64,000 nucleotides of DNA from Psychrobacter arcticus 273-4 (GCF_000012305.1 NC_007204.1:372001-436000), one strand, 5' to 3'. Positions 40,567 through 50,691 are shown, counted from the first letter of the stretch. Notes: generated by a model from the sequence alone, not told the origin. Made by a program: numbers and translations.

Positions 40567-41364
40567 ATGAAACCAACTTCGCAGTATCCTCAGGCGGTTC
40601 CTAATCCACCAAAAAATAGCCTATCTGATGACACGCTTGTTATTAGTTCAGAATTTATTCAACGCTTAGCAGTATTAACGCGCAAATTGGGTTATGTGTT
40701 TAATGATTTAAGCCTAGCAAAGCTGGCACTCACGCATCGCTCGTTCGATAGTAAAAAGAACTATGAACGCTTGGAGTTTTTGGGTGATGCCTTATTGGGG
40801 ATGATTGTTGGTGAGGCGCTATATCATCGTTATCCGACCCAAAACGAAGGTCGTCTGACCCGTATGCGAGCGACGCTCGTTAGGCAAGAATCTTTAGTCA
40901 TTATCGCTCAAAATCTAGAGCTGTCAAATCAGCTGATATTGGGGGTCGGTGAACGTAAAGGTGGCGGTCGCAATCGTGCTTCCATATTGGCAGATGCGGT
41001 AGAATCATTGATTGGTGCTATTTATCTAGACAGTCAAGATATGAATATCACGCGAGAATGTGTGCTTTCTTGGTATGGGGATTTGATTGATAATGTGAAC
41101 GATCAAAAAGCCCTAAAAGATGCCAAGAGTCGTTTACAAGAATGGTTGCAGTCGAAGCAATTTGACTTACCACATTACGAGTTGATGGAAACACGCGGCA
41201 ATGCCCCGCATCAACTATTTGTGGTACGCTGTCAGGTAAACATTATTAACTGTCCTGATATTACCGAATCTGGCGAAAGTCGCCGGATTGCTGAGCAAAA
41301 AGCTGCTGAGCTGATGATTAACCAGCTTCATAAGTTGCCAGGTGTGCCCAAAAAACGCCGCTAA
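40567..41364 (+). CDS. rnc: Ribonuclease III
   Basis: Double-strand-specific RNase that processes rRNA and structured mRNAs. The 265-residue protein has the catalytic signature RLEFLGDAL (68-76), a further acidic site in ADAVESLIGAIYLDS, and a C-terminal dsRNA-binding domain ending in RRIAEQKAAELMI. It carries about 30 extra N-terminal residues (Pro/Asn/Ser-rich) relative to E. coli Rnc. No clear Shine-Dalgarno precedes the ATG. era follows, as in most gammaproteobacteria. Confidence 0.95.
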   Translation: MKPTSQYPQAVPNPPKNSLSDDTLVISSEFIQRLAVLTRKLGYVFNDLSLAKLALTHRSFDSKKNYERLEFLGDALLGMIVGEALYHRYPTQNEGRLTRMRATLVRQESLVIIAQNLELSNQLILGVGERKGGGRNRASILADAVESLIGAIYLDSQDMNITRECVLSWYGDLIDNVNDQKALKDAKSRLQEWLQSKQFDLPHYELMETRGNAPHQLFVVRCQVNIINCPDITESGESRRIAEQKAAELMINQLHKLPGVPKKRR

Positions 41365-41570
41365 TAGCTTTTGTAATATGGCCCTGATTTTATAGTACTG
41401 CCTTAATAGTAACGCCGTTAAAATTATAATCTCTACATTTTAAAAAATGCTTATTCTTTAACGAATTAGTATTGCGATATTACATATTTTTAACTTGATA
41501 ACAGTGCTGCTGTTTATGTCATATGAGCATACAGCAGTTTGACTGATGACAAACCCCATAGGATTACCCC

Positions 41571-42671
41571 ATGAGCAATCACTCTGACTTGCCATTAAAT
41601 AATGAAGATAATGCCACAAATATGACCGAAAATACTGACCTGAATGTAAGCCAAAATAATGTAGTAAAAGATAGCGTAGTGGAAAACGATACAGTAGATA
41701 ACGATTCAGCAATTGAAGCATTTTTTTCACCAGATAATAGTAAACTTGCCGTTGAAGGTTTTAAAACCGGCTATGTCGCCATCGTTGGTCGCCCAAATGT
41801 CGGCAAATCAACGTTGATGAACCATTTATTGGGTCAAAAGCTTTCTATCACTTCGCGTAAACCACAAACGACTCGCCATCGTATCCACGGTATCTTGTCT
41901 AATGATGAGATGCAGGCAGTATTTGTCGACACTCCAGGTATTCATCGCAACGAAGTGCGTGCTATCAATGAGCGCATGAATAAAGCGGCCGTCTCTGCAT
42001 TGGTAGATGTCGACTTAGTATTGTTTGTTGTTGATTCTGACCAATGGCGTGATGATGATTTACTGGTTCTACAAAAGCTTGGTGATACCAATCTAAATGT
42101 GGTTTTAGTGATTAATAAAGCCGATACCTTGAAAGATAAAGGCAGCGTTTTGCCACTAATGGAGACCTTTAACGACAGTTTTGATTTTGCCGATATCGTC
42201 CCTGTTTCTGCATTAAAAAATCAAAACTTAGATCGTCTACAAGAAGTGATAGCATCACATTTGCCAGTGGCTGCACCAATTTATGATACAGAACAAATCA
42301 CCGATCGCTCAGAGCGTTTTTTAGCCAGTGAAATCATTCGTGAAAAGATCATGCGTAGTGCCGGTGATGAAGTACCCTATGATTTAACCGTACAAATTGA
42401 TGGTTTTAAAGATGAAGCGGCACATACTGATCCAAAAACCGGTCGTCCACGTAAAGCTTGTACCTTTATCGATGCCACTATTTATGTTGAGCGTAGTGGT
42501 CAAAAAGCGATTGTTATTGGTGATAAAGGTCAACGTATCAAGCAAGTGGGTATGGATGCGCGTAAAGATATGGAACAGCTGTTTGATAAAAAAATCATGT
42601 TAACGTTGTGGGTGAAAGTTAAGCGTGGCTGGTCTGATGACGAACGAGCTTTGACCAGTTTAGGATATTAA
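41571..42671 (+). CDS. era: GTPase Era
   Basis: Binds 16S rRNA 3' ends and checks 30S assembly. Of 366 residues, G1 is GRPNVGKST (73-81), followed by SRKPQTTRHRIHGI, the DTPGIH G3 motif and NKAD. The C-terminal KH domain has AIVIGDKGQRIKQVG. The first roughly 65 residues are an acidic, Asn/Asp-rich extension absent from E. coli Era (about 300 residues). AGGA lies 8 bp before the ATG, supporting the long form. The 200-bp gap after rnc shows no structure I can name. Confidence 0.95.
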   Translation: MSNHSDLPLNNEDNATNMTENTDLNVSQNNVVKDSVVENDTVDNDSAIEAFFSPDNSKLAVEGFKTGYVAIVGRPNVGKSTLMNHLLGQKLSITSRKPQTTRHRIHGILSNDEMQAVFVDTPGIHRNEVRAINERMNKAAVSALVDVDLVLFVVDSDQWRDDDLLVLQKLGDTNLNVVLVINKADTLKDKGSVLPLMETFNDSFDFADIVPVSALKNQNLDRLQEVIASHLPVAAPIYDTEQITDRSERFLASEIIREKIMRSAGDEVPYDLTVQIDGFKDEAAHTDPKTGRPRKACTFIDATIYVERSGQKAIVIGDKGQRIKQVGMDARKDMEQLFDKKIMLTLWVKVKRGWSDDERALTSLGY

Positions 42672-42719
42672 TAGCAACGCTCTTTTATTTTGGACTGATT
42701 GTAGCTGGAGTAATAATCC

Positions 42720-43484
42720 ATGCGTAATGAAGCGTTAATCGGTTATTTATTACACCAGCGCCCTTATCAAGAAAAGCGCGCCTTATATTATTTATTTTCT
42801 CAGCAGCATGGGGTGATACATGGTATTGGCAAAAAAGGCGCGCCACTATTTATGCCCTTACAACTCTTTGCTACGGGCAAACGTGATCTCAAAACCTTTA
42901 GTCAAATCAATATTGCCTCTTTTATTTCAGCTCATCAATCAGCTCCACAAAATGATGATGCAGCAAATGCAGAAACACGGTATCAAGAAAGCATCACAGG
43001 TCAGCATCAATATGCAGCCTTGTATCTCAATGAGATATTATGGCGATTATTGCCTACTGAAGATCCTATGCCAATATTATGGCAGCATTATCAAGATAGC
43101 CTATACAAGCTCAAAAAACCTCTAAGCGCTGACGAGCTACGTTTGTGTCTGCGCCATTTTGAGAGCTATCTATTTAATGAGTTGGGATTTTCACTGACTT
43201 TGAATCAAGACAGTCTCGAAAATCCTATCGATTCTGCACAGGTTTATCGATTCTTACCTGATGTCGGTTTAATGCCTATTGTGCATCATGAAGACAGCGA
43301 AAGTTTGGTTAGGCATACTGTCTTTAATGGAAGTGAGGTATTGATGATGCTTGAGCAAGGTTTATCTGTTAATACGCTAAACATGTGGTCGCGTTTGCAT
43401 CGGCAATTGATTGATCACTTGCTTGATTATCAGCCGCTACAAAGTCGTTTGCTTTGGCAGCAGCAACAGCGTTATCAATTATAA
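42720..43484 (+). CDS. recO: DNA repair protein RecO
   Basis: Recombination mediator that helps load RecA on SSB-coated DNA. The 254-residue protein has the OB-fold start (EALIGYLLHQRPYQEKRALYYLF) and a family-like helical middle (YAALYLNEILWRLLP). The zinc-binding cysteines of Gram-positive RecO are missing, as is normal for gammaproteobacteria. It follows era by 48 bp, a conserved order. Confidence 0.9.
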   Translation: MRNEALIGYLLHQRPYQEKRALYYLFSQQHGVIHGIGKKGAPLFMPLQLFATGKRDLKTFSQINIASFISAHQSAPQNDDAANAETRYQESITGQHQYAALYLNEILWRLLPTEDPMPILWQHYQDSLYKLKKPLSADELRLCLRHFESYLFNELGFSLTLNQDSLENPIDSAQVYRFLPDVGLMPIVHHEDSESLVRHTVFNGSEVLMMLEQGLSVNTLNMWSRLHRQLIDHLLDYQPLQSRLLWQQQQRYQL

Positions 43485-43583
43485 AGCGTTTCGAATGATA
43501 GCGTATGGTCACACACTACTTATCATAAATACGTTACAGGCTATTTTTAGTAAATGATCTAACTATTAATAAAAGGATTTTTT

Positions 43584-44378
43584 ATGACGGCTACAGCGCA
43601 GATTTTGCCGAATACATTAGAGCAAAATTCAGATAATATATCAAAAAAACCACTCTTAGGTGTCAACGTTGACCATGTGGCAACCTTACGTCAAGCACGC
43701 GGTGTGAGCTATCCAAGCCCACTAGCTGCAGCCCTTTTGTGTGAGAAAGCAGGTGCTGATGGTATCACCATTCATTTGCGTGAAGATCGCCGTCATATTC
43801 AAGATGCCGATGTGTATGAGATGGCAGGGCAGCTGACCACTAGAATGAATCTAGAGATGGCAGCAACGACTGAGATGCTAGAGATAGCCTGCCGAGTCAA
43901 ACCATATTGGGTATGTTTAGTGCCAGAAAAGCGTGCTGAATTAACCACAGAGGGCGGGCTTGATGTAGCAGGACAGCTGGATTTGTTGAAAGATTATGTC
44001 GCTAAATTACAGGCAGCAGGTATTAAAGTCTCTCTATTTATTGATCCCGAAGACAAGCAGATTAATGCAGCAGTCACTTGTGGCGCTGATGCTATTGAAT
44101 TACATACAGGTTCTTACGCTGAGGCAGGTTTGGCAGGTGATATAGAGAAAGGAAGTGTAGAGCTTGAACGTATTAAAACTGCAGTGATTACCGCCAAACG
44201 AATTGATAGTAAGCTGTTGGTCAATGCTGGTCACGGTCTTACACATGATAATGTTAATGCGATTGCCCAAATTGACGGTATATATGAGCTAAATATTGGT
44301 CATGCCTTGATAGCGGATGCGCTATTTGTGGGGATAGAGCAGGCTGTTATTATGATGAAAATAGCTATGCATCGCTAG
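43584..44378 (+). CDS. pdxJ: Pyridoxine 5'-phosphate synthase
   Basis: Closes the ring of vitamin B6 from 1-deoxyxylulose 5-phosphate and aminoacetone phosphate. The 264-residue TIM barrel contains [15 protein letters not shown] near residue 26, [11 protein letters not shown], and [12 protein letters not shown] near the C-terminus. The first 25 residues are an extra polar leader. AAAAGGA precedes the ATG. The order recO-pdxJ is conserved. Confidence 0.95.
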   Translation: MTATAQILPNTLEQNSDNISKKPLLGVNVDHVATLRQARGVSYPSPLAAALLCEKAGADGITIHLREDRRHIQDADVYEMAGQLTTRMNLEMAATTEMLEIACRVKPYWVCLVPEKRAELTTEGGLDVAGQLDLLKDYVAKLQAAGIKVSLFIDPEDKQINAAVTCGADAIELHTGSYAEAGLAGDIEKGSVELERIKTAVITAKRIDSKLLVNAGHGLTHDNVNAIAQIDGIYELNIGHALIADALFVGIEQAVIMMKIAMHR

Positions 44379-44415
44379 TTACGATAGTTAATGCTTAGCA
44401 TGTATGGCTATTTTA

Positions 44416-45003
44416 TTAAGTGCCACATCCAGTCGGATGATCTTCATGGGGCTTATAAGTAATGCGACCGACTTGGCTAAATGAGATTTGATACATGGTG
44501 TGATTGTAGGTTGAGGTTGGACAGTATTTAATATGTCCGAAATGCCCACGAGGACTGCCACTATCGCCCCAAAACTTAGTGTAATGGCGGTTATTACCGA
44601 CCCTCAAATATAAAGTACTGTATTTCGGGTTTAGCGCTTGATCTTCTAACAAATCATCAATACCAACATCATAATTGTTATTATTATTTTTATCCGAGAA
44701 TAATAATAACTGTTTAAAGCTGTCTCTATGGCAAAGACCACCACCATTAGATAAGCAAACCAGTAAATTTTGTCTTCTAATGTAACTCTCGGCTTTTGCC
44801 ATAGTTAAGGTAGTGTCTATTTGACCTGCAATACGTTTGGCTTCCATACGAGCTAATTGGGTTAAGATATAGGGTGTGGCAATCATTGCTATGATTGCCA
44901 AAATGGCAACCGTTATGATTAATTCTACTAAATTAAATCCGTGCTCATTATGGCGTCTACAATCTTTTGAGCATATTAAAAGTGTTCTATATGATATGGT
45001 CAT
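44416..45003 (-). CDS. GspH/FimT-type pseudopilin
   Basis: A 195-residue prepilin-like protein. The prepilin peptidase site is HGFNLVEL (Gly22/Phe23, with the conserved +5 Glu), followed by a hydrophobic helix (IITVAILAIIAMIA) and a globular domain with three cysteines. These features fit the minor pseudopilin GspH/FimT group of type IV pilus or type II secretion systems. No other pilus gene is nearby, so it is an orphan copy facing pdxJ. Confidence 0.85.
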   Translation of the reverse strand: MTISYRTLLICSKDCRRHNEHGFNLVELIITVAILAIIAMIATPYILTQLARMEAKRIAGQIDTTLTMAKAESYIRRQNLLVCLSNGGGLCHRDSFKQLLLFSDKNNNNNYDVGIDDLLEDQALNPKYSTLYLRVGNNRHYTKFWGDSGSPRGHFGHIKYCPTSTYNHTMYQISFSQVGRITYKPHEDHPTGCGT

Positions 45004-45593
45004 AATGGACTGCTACCTGTATGAGAGGGATAGCTAAGATAGTTTTAAGTATTGATTATGAGGATGATCCTAGCAATTTATATGTTTAATGACTCAATGA
45101 CTTCTATCAGTTTATTCTTATAATTCATGACGTAAAGCGCGAAAGAAAGATCTTACAGATAATAGTGAAATATTGTTTATTGATATATGTTCAATATAAA
45201 CCAAATATATATCTACTGTCAAAGAATGTTTCATTTCGTGAATAGCGGCTTTTAACAATAGAGAAAATTAACTACTTGTATTAAAATGAATTGTAACAAT
45301 AGGTAGGAATCGTTTCATCATCTATTGCGACCTAACATACAAAAGATAAAGAGTGTAACGTGTGTTAGCTCTCAGTAAGTTAAGCGGGCTAATGTGTTTT
45401 AGTTATGACATTATCGTGTAATAATGTGTAGCTGGTTTACGAAAAAAGTTGTAAACTGAATTGATAATAGCTAAGCTACATCTTAATTGGTTTTGCTTTG
45501 TAATTTTAAGTTCGTACGTTCGTAAATGATGTTTGTTTTTGAGCAATAGTTTTGCTTAATGCACTACTAAAATTATTCTTTGGAGAAAGTTTC
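45004..45593. other. Long AT-rich leader region upstream of the OmpA-family gene
   Basis: A 590-bp divergent region with no ORF. It must hold the promoters of both the pseudopilin and the porin gene. No repeat element or reliable promoter pair was placed. Confidence 0.5.
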
Positions 45594-46778
45594 ATGAAAT
45601 TAAATAAAATTGCTTTGGCTTTGTTTGCCATCACCGCAGCCCCACTAGCAGCTAATGCTGGCGTAACTATCAGCCCATTACTACTTGGTTATCACTACAG
45701 CGAAGGCGCTGATGATGAGCAAGTTGAAACTACGAGCCCTGCTGGTGTTGGCGATAGTGGTTTCTATAAAGAAAATGGATTATATACTGGTGCCGCACTA
45801 GGTATCGAATTGACTCCTTCTACCCAGTTTCAAGTAGAGTATGGTGTATCAAATACTGATGGTGTAGATCCAGCATCAACTGACAGCTTCGATGCTGAAC
45901 AAGAAATGATCTCTGGTAACTTCTTGATTGGTACTGAGCAATTCACTGGTTACACTGATAATAAGCTTAAGCCATATGTATTGGTTGGTGCTGGCCAATC
46001 TAAAATTAAGATTGAAAATGCAGCGGGTACTGAAGTTGCCGAAACTAAAGATACTATCGGTAACCTAGGTCTAGGTGCTATGTATCGTATCAATGATGCG
46101 CTAAGCCTACGTGGTGAAGCTCGTGCGATTCATAACTTTGATAACAACTGGTGGGAAGGCATGGCTTTGGCCGGCCTAGAAGTAGTCCTTGGTGGTCACT
46201 TAGCACCTGCAGTAGCAGTTCCACCAATGCAAGAGCCTGACGTTCAGACTCCACCAATCGTTATTGTAGAATCTGATCTTGATTCAGACGGCGATGGCGT
46301 ACTTGATAGCATCGATGCTTGCCCAGGCACTCCAATGAATGTGGTTGTAGATGCGCGCGGTTGCCCAGTACCAGTAGATATTACTGATGAGCTAAAAATG
46401 GAACTACGTGTATTCTTTGATAACGACAAGTCAGCTATCAAAACTCAGTACAAACCTGAAATCGCTAAAGTAGCAGAGAAGATGCGTGAGTATCCTAACT
46501 CTACTGCTCGTGTTGAAGGTCATGCTTCTAAAACTGGTCCATCAGCACGTTATAACCAACGTCTGTCTGAAGCCCGTGCTGTTGCTGTGAAATCTATGTT
46601 GACTAACGAATTTGGTATTGCACCAAACCGTCTATCAACCGTTGGTTATGGTTATGACCAACCAATCGCTGACAACAACACTGAAGAAGGTCGTGCTATG
46701 AACCGTCGCGTTTATGCCATCATCACTGGTGACAAAACGATGACTGTTGAACAAACTAAAGATATGGTTGTTCAATAA
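45594..46778 (+). CDS. OmpA-family outer membrane porin
   Basis: A 394-residue outer-membrane protein that ties the outer membrane to peptidoglycan. The signal peptide ends at about residue 22 (PLAANA). An eight-strand-type beta-barrel (about 23-205) follows, then a Pro-rich hinge, a calcium-type repeat DSDGDGVLDSIDACPGTP, and a C-terminal OmpA domain with VEGHASKTGPSARYNQRLSE and NRRVYAIITG that binds peptidoglycan. GGAGA upstream of 45594 decides the start over an earlier frame at 45552. The codon choice looks biased toward a few codons, as in highly expressed genes. Confidence 0.92.
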   Translation: MKLNKIALALFAITAAPLAANAGVTISPLLLGYHYSEGADDEQVETTSPAGVGDSGFYKENGLYTGAALGIELTPSTQFQVEYGVSNTDGVDPASTDSFDAEQEMISGNFLIGTEQFTGYTDNKLKPYVLVGAGQSKIKIENAAGTEVAETKDTIGNLGLGAMYRINDALSLRGEARAIHNFDNNWWEGMALAGLEVVLGGHLAPAVAVPPMQEPDVQTPPIVIVESDLDSDGDGVLDSIDACPGTPMNVVVDARGCPVPVDITDELKMELRVFFDNDKSAIKTQYKPEIAKVAEKMREYPNSTARVEGHASKTGPSARYNQRLSEARAVAVKSMLTNEFGIAPNRLSTVGYGYDQPIADNNTEEGRAMNRRVYAIITGDKTMTVEQTKDMVVQ

Positions 46779-47132
46779 GTAATAGCTAATAATTATGTAA
46801 TAAGCTAATTAGTTACAAAAAAAGCCACCCATTGGGTGGCTTTTTTTTATTGATGTATCGAGAAAAGTAAGTAATTACATAAATTTATGATGCAATAATG
46901 TTATACTAGCCACCCAAACACTTTGTAAATTGACAAGGTGTACATTAGCATAGCTATCTGTACGATGGATTCATCACCATAAGTCTATGTTTTACTTCTA
47001 TTAATTATCTAGCTGTACCTATTGTATGGTTATTTAATCATAACGTAATCCTACTTATCTGGTTAATGGCAAAAGTTTATCCAGCGGTGCTTACTGCTAC
47101 TGCATTTTTTTAAGACGAAACGAGCATTTTAT
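46779..47132. other. Intergenic region between ompA-family gene and typA
   Basis: Contains the porin terminator (46817-46848) and about 280 bp of leader for typA. A TATACT at about 46901-46906 resembles a -10 box, but no matching -35 is clear. Confidence 0.4.
46817..46848 (+). terminator. Intrinsic terminator after the OmpA-family gene
   Basis: GCCACCC (46824-46830) pairs with GGGTGGC (46834-46840), flanked by seven A and eight T. This is a strong, symmetric terminator. Confidence 0.9.
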
Positions 47133-48980
47133 ATGGCGAACGATATCAAACACCTGCGTAACATTGCAATTATTGCCCACGTTGACCACGGTAAAACTAC
47201 TTTGGTTGATAAGCTATTACATCAGTCTGGTACTTTTGGTGACCGTGCCAACATTGCTGAGCGTGCAATGGATTCAGGTGATATTGAGCAAGAACGTGGT
47301 ATTACTATTCTGGCTAAAAATACAGCCATTCGTTGGACAGATAACACTGACGGTACAGAATACCGTATCAACATTGTTGATACCCCAGGTCACGCCGACT
47401 TTGGTGGTGAAGTTGAACGTGTAATGTCTATGGTTGACTGCGTACTTCTAGTCGTTGATGCGGTTGATGGTCCAATGCCTCAGACCCGTTTTGTGACTCA
47501 AAAAGCGTTCGAGCAAGGTCTAAAACCTATCGTTGTCATCAATAAAATTGACCGTCCTGGCTCACGTCCTGATTGGGTAATGGATCAAATCTTTGATTTG
47601 TTTGATAACCTTGGTGCGACTGATGAGCAGTTAGATTTCCCAGTGGTATATGCCTCAGCATTGAATGGTATTGCTGGTCTAGAAGCTGATAACTTAGCTG
47701 ATGACATGACGCCACTTTTCAAAACTATTGTTGATGTGGTTCAGCCTCCTCAAGTGGATGCTGAAGCACCTTTCCGTATGCAAATCTCAAGCCTTGATTA
47801 CAACAGCTTCGTTGGTGTTATCGGTATTGGTCGTATTCAGCGCGGTAAAGTAAAAACCAATACACAAGTGACTGTCATTGATAAAAATGGCAATACTCGT
47901 AATGGCCGTATTTTGAAAATTATGGGTTATCATGGTCTTGATCGTATTGATGTAGAAGATGCGCAAGCAGGCGATATCGTTTGTATTACTGGTATTGATG
48001 CACTAAATATCTCTGATACGATTTGTGATCCTAGCACTGTCGAAGCATTAAAGCCTTTGACGGTTGATGAACCTACTGTTTCAATGAACTTCCAAGTAAA
48101 TAACTCACCTTTTGCTGGTCGTGACGGCAAATTTGTGACCTCGCGTAACATTCGTGAACGTCTTGAGCGTGAATTGATTCATAACGTCGCATTACGTGTA
48201 GAAGATACAGAGTCTCCTGATAAATTCAAAGTATCAGGTCGCGGTGAGCTTCATCTATCTGTACTTATCGAAAACATGCGCCGTGAAGGTTTTGAGATGG
48301 GTGTTTCAGGCCCAGAAGTTATTGTTAAAGAAGTTGATGGTAAGCTACAAGAGCCGTATGAAAACGTGGTCTTCGATATTGAAGATGAGCATCAAGGTTC
48401 TATCATGGAGCAGATTGGCTTGCGTAAAGGCGAGATGACCAATATGGAACTTGATGGTAAAGGTCGTATGCGTATTGAAGCGACTATGCCTGCCCGTGGT
48501 TTGATTGGTTTCCGCTCTGAGTTCTTAACCTTGACTTCAGGTTCAGGGATCATGACGTCAAGCTTCTCACATTACGGTCCACAAAAGATTGGTGATGTTG
48601 GTGGTCGCTCGAATGGTGTGTTGGTTTCTATGGCGAAGGGTGTTTGCCTAGGTTTTGCTCTATTTAACCTACAAAAACGCGGTAAATTATTCGCTGAGCC
48701 ACAGCTTGAAGTTTACGAAGGTATGATCGTTGGTCTTAACTCACGTAACGATGACATGGCCGTTAACCCGACGACTGCTAAGCAGTTAACCAACGTCCGT
48801 GCTAGTGGTACTGATGAAGCGCTAACACTAACGCCAGCAGTCAAGTTTACGCTTGAGCAAGCACTAGAATTCATCCAAGATGATGAATTGGTAGAAGTAA
48901 CGCCAAAAGCGATTCGTCTACGTAAGCGCTATTTGACTGAAAGTGAACGTAAGCGTTATGGTCGTAAGAAAGGTGCTTAA
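47133..48980 (+). CDS. typA: Ribosome-associated GTPase TypA/BipA
   Basis: EF-G-like GTPase needed for ribosome assembly and growth at low temperature. The 615-residue protein has G1 AHVDHGKTT (15-23), the switch MDSGDIEQERGITI, G3 DTPGHADFGGEVER and G4 NKIDRPG. The C-terminal TypA-specific domain includes MPARGLIGFRSEFLT and a final RKRYLTESERKRYGRKK. The length is standard. Confidence 0.96.
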   Translation: MANDIKHLRNIAIIAHVDHGKTTLVDKLLHQSGTFGDRANIAERAMDSGDIEQERGITILAKNTAIRWTDNTDGTEYRINIVDTPGHADFGGEVERVMSMVDCVLLVVDAVDGPMPQTRFVTQKAFEQGLKPIVVINKIDRPGSRPDWVMDQIFDLFDNLGATDEQLDFPVVYASALNGIAGLEADNLADDMTPLFKTIVDVVQPPQVDAEAPFRMQISSLDYNSFVGVIGIGRIQRGKVKTNTQVTVIDKNGNTRNGRILKIMGYHGLDRIDVEDAQAGDIVCITGIDALNISDTICDPSTVEALKPLTVDEPTVSMNFQVNNSPFAGRDGKFVTSRNIRERLERELIHNVALRVEDTESPDKFKVSGRGELHLSVLIENMRREGFEMGVSGPEVIVKEVDGKLQEPYENVVFDIEDEHQGSIMEQIGLRKGEMTNMELDGKGRMRIEATMPARGLIGFRSEFLTLTSGSGIMTSSFSHYGPQKIGDVGGRSNGVLVSMAKGVCLGFALFNLQKRGKLFAEPQLEVYEGMIVGLNSRNDDMAVNPTTAKQLTNVRASGTDEALTLTPAVKFTLEQALEFIQDDELVEVTPKAIRLRKRYLTESERKRYGRKKGA

Positions 48981-49038
48981 TATTGAACAATAAATAGTGG
49001 TTATCCATTATTTGGTTCCGTATTAAAGATATCTAATG

Positions 49039-49086
49039 AGCAGCATAGAATAGTGGTATACCAACTATTCTATGCTGCTTTTTTTT
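49039..49086 (+). terminator. Intrinsic terminator after typA
   Basis: A perfect 16-bp stem pairs 49039-49054 with 49064-49079 around the loop GGTATACCA, followed by eight T. Confidence 0.9.
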
Positions 49087-49191
49087 GTGTTGCCTTTTGC
49101 ATAAAATAAAAAGACAATAGTCGGATATAATTTGCTAAAAAGACGAACAATTTTATGCTCATGATTGAAATCCAAAGTTAGATTCATCATT

Positions 49192-49329
49192 TATAGTTGA
49201 AATACTTTAAAGTCGCTACAGTAATGCTGGTGTAAATTTTTTGTAGCCTCTGTCTGCGTAGGCACAGCAAGCCAGAAAAATTTGCACCAGTATTACGTGT
49301 TGTATCGATATTACTTTTCACCGACTATA
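49192..49329 (-). repeat. 138-bp intergenic hairpin repeat, copy 6
   Basis: Same orientation as copies 4, 5 and 7. It is the most diverged copy (TTGTAGCC and GCAAGCCAG variants in the loop flank). The arm tips read TAATGCTGGTG and CACCAGTATTA: the AAT/ATT pair replaces the AC/GT type pair of other copies, so pairing is kept. It ends 43 bp before mscL. Confidence 0.9.
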
Positions 49330-49372
49330 TACGCTTATTTTATGGTCGATAAGATTTTTGAGGAGATAGATT

Positions 49373-49810
49373 ATGAGTATGGTATCTGAGTTTAAAAAAT
49401 TTGCTTTAAAAGGCAATGTGATGGATCTCGCCGTCGGTGTGATTATCGGTGGAGCGTTCGCTACGATCACAAAGTCTTTAGTAGAGGACGTTATCATGCC
49501 CATCGTTGCTTTTATTGCCGGCGGTGAAATTAATTTTAAAAATATGTTTTTGATACTAGGTGATACACCTGAAGGTGTAGTAATGACTTATGATGCTCTC
49601 AAAGCCGCTGGCGTTCCTGTATTGGCTTATGGTAATTTTATTACGGTATTGATTAACTTTTTAATTCTGGCATTTATTATCTTTATGATGGTAAAAATGG
49701 TCAATAGATTGCGCCGTGCAGATGAGGTTGTAGAGAAAATCGCAGGACCTTCTGAAGAAGTGCAATTGCTGCGCGAAATTAGCGCTAAGCTTGGTAATAT
49801 TAATAAGTAA
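49373..49810 (+). CDS. mscL: Large-conductance mechanosensitive channel
   Basis: Inner-membrane pore that opens under hypo-osmotic shock. The 145-residue protein shows [24 protein letters not shown]-type M1 (residues about 5-30 with the conserved KGNV and GVIIGGAFA), the M2 helix [16 protein letters not shown] and a C-terminal cytoplasmic helix ([13 protein letters not shown]). GAGGAG lies upstream of the ATG. Confidence 0.95.
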   Translation: MSMVSEFKKFALKGNVMDLAVGVIIGGAFATITKSLVEDVIMPIVAFIAGGEINFKNMFLILGDTPEGVVMTYDALKAAGVPVLAYGNFITVLINFLILAFIIFMMVKMVNRLRRADEVVEKIAGPSEEVQLLREISAKLGNINK

Positions 49811-49843
49811 GCGTATTTTTACTGACTGTCAGATTAAAAAATA

Positions 49844-49872
49844 AAAAAGGCTAACGTTATGTTAGCCTTTTT
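49844..49872. terminator. Bidirectional terminator between mscL and the facing small gene
   Basis: AAAAAGGCTAAC (49844-49855) pairs perfectly with GTTAGCCTTTTT (49861-49872). The A-run and T-run on either side let it serve mscL and the minus-strand gene that stops at 49913. Confidence 0.85.
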
Positions 49873-49912
49873 CTTATTGGGTTTGTTTATAAGTACTTAA
49901 CTGCATTTATAT

Positions 49913-50365
49913 TTAAGGTCTAACGACAACATGGTCATTGGTATTAATAATAATCTCTGATGGTTGATCAACCACGATACGCACAACGTTATTATCAACG
50001 TTGTTATCAACGACCTGCGATTTATAATAGTTGTCTTCAGCAATCGTACAGCCTAAGCAACGACTCATGGCATTCCATGGTTCAACAACAAGCTTCTGCT
50101 GTGCTTGCTCAGCATTACCACCGATCAAAGAGAAGGGCAGACTGACGATATAAGCTGCTGTGCCTGCGACGGCTGCTATCAATTGTAATGGTTTGCCTAC
50201 AACAGTATCTACAGCCATAGTCTCATAAGAGGGGCCAAAATCTGTTTCATCAATTTCTATCGCTGCCAAAGCAGACTGCATGCTCGCAAACGCTAAACTG
50301 GCACTTACCATAACCGTTAATAGTTTATATTTCGCGGTGCATTTGATATTAGCTTGAGCAGTCAT
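49913..50365 (-). CDS. Small secreted protein, unknown function
   Basis: A 150-residue protein with a cleavable signal peptide (KLLTVMVSASLAFASMQSALA, cleavage near residue 34). A hydrophobic segment (LQLIAAVAGTAAYIVSLPFS) and a cysteine pair CLGC follow, and the tail carries a duplicated VDNN motif and many Val/Ile residues. Relatives of similar layout in gammaproteobacteria are annotated only as hypothetical, as far as I recall. It could be periplasmic or anchored by the second hydrophobic segment. Confidence 0.75.
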   Translation of the reverse strand: MTAQANIKCTAKYKLLTVMVSASLAFASMQSALAAIEIDETDFGPSYETMAVDTVVGKPLQLIAAVAGTAAYIVSLPFSLIGGNAEQAQQKLVVEPWNAMSRCLGCTIAEDNYYKSQVVDNNVDNNVVRIVVDQPSEIIINTNDHVVVRP

Positions 50366-50691
50366 AATGATATCCTAAAACACATAAATAGTATGATGTA
50401 TAGAAGCTTCGATATCTCTACAAGAATAGAGACATCACGGCAACGATAAATGACATATATATTACTGATAAATAAATGGCTTGCAGTGTTTTTGTAAGTA
50501 CTGTTTTTGTAAGTACTGGCTCTATTAAAGCAATATGTAGGTCAATAAGCAACAAAAATGCGCAGCATATGAGGACATGTTTGTTAGTCGGTTTATTCCG
50601 ATGATAGACGATTAAAAGTGACTTAGCCAGAATGTGTAAGTAAGCGTTGCACTTGGTGTGTTAATCTAGGAAATCTTTATTTTGAGCAAAT
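50366..50691. other. Intergenic region upstream of the small secreted protein gene
   Basis: Contains an exact 2 x 15 bp tandem repeat (50487-50516); otherwise nothing recognised. Confidence 0.5.
50487..50516 (+). repeat. Two tandem 15-bp repeats
   Basis: TGTTTTTGTAAGTAC is duplicated exactly and back to back. Confidence 0.85.

Larger units (their letters stand above)
48981..49372. other. Intergenic region between typA and mscL
   Basis: Holds the typA terminator and repeat copy 6. The roughly 100 bp between them shows nothing further. Confidence 0.5.
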
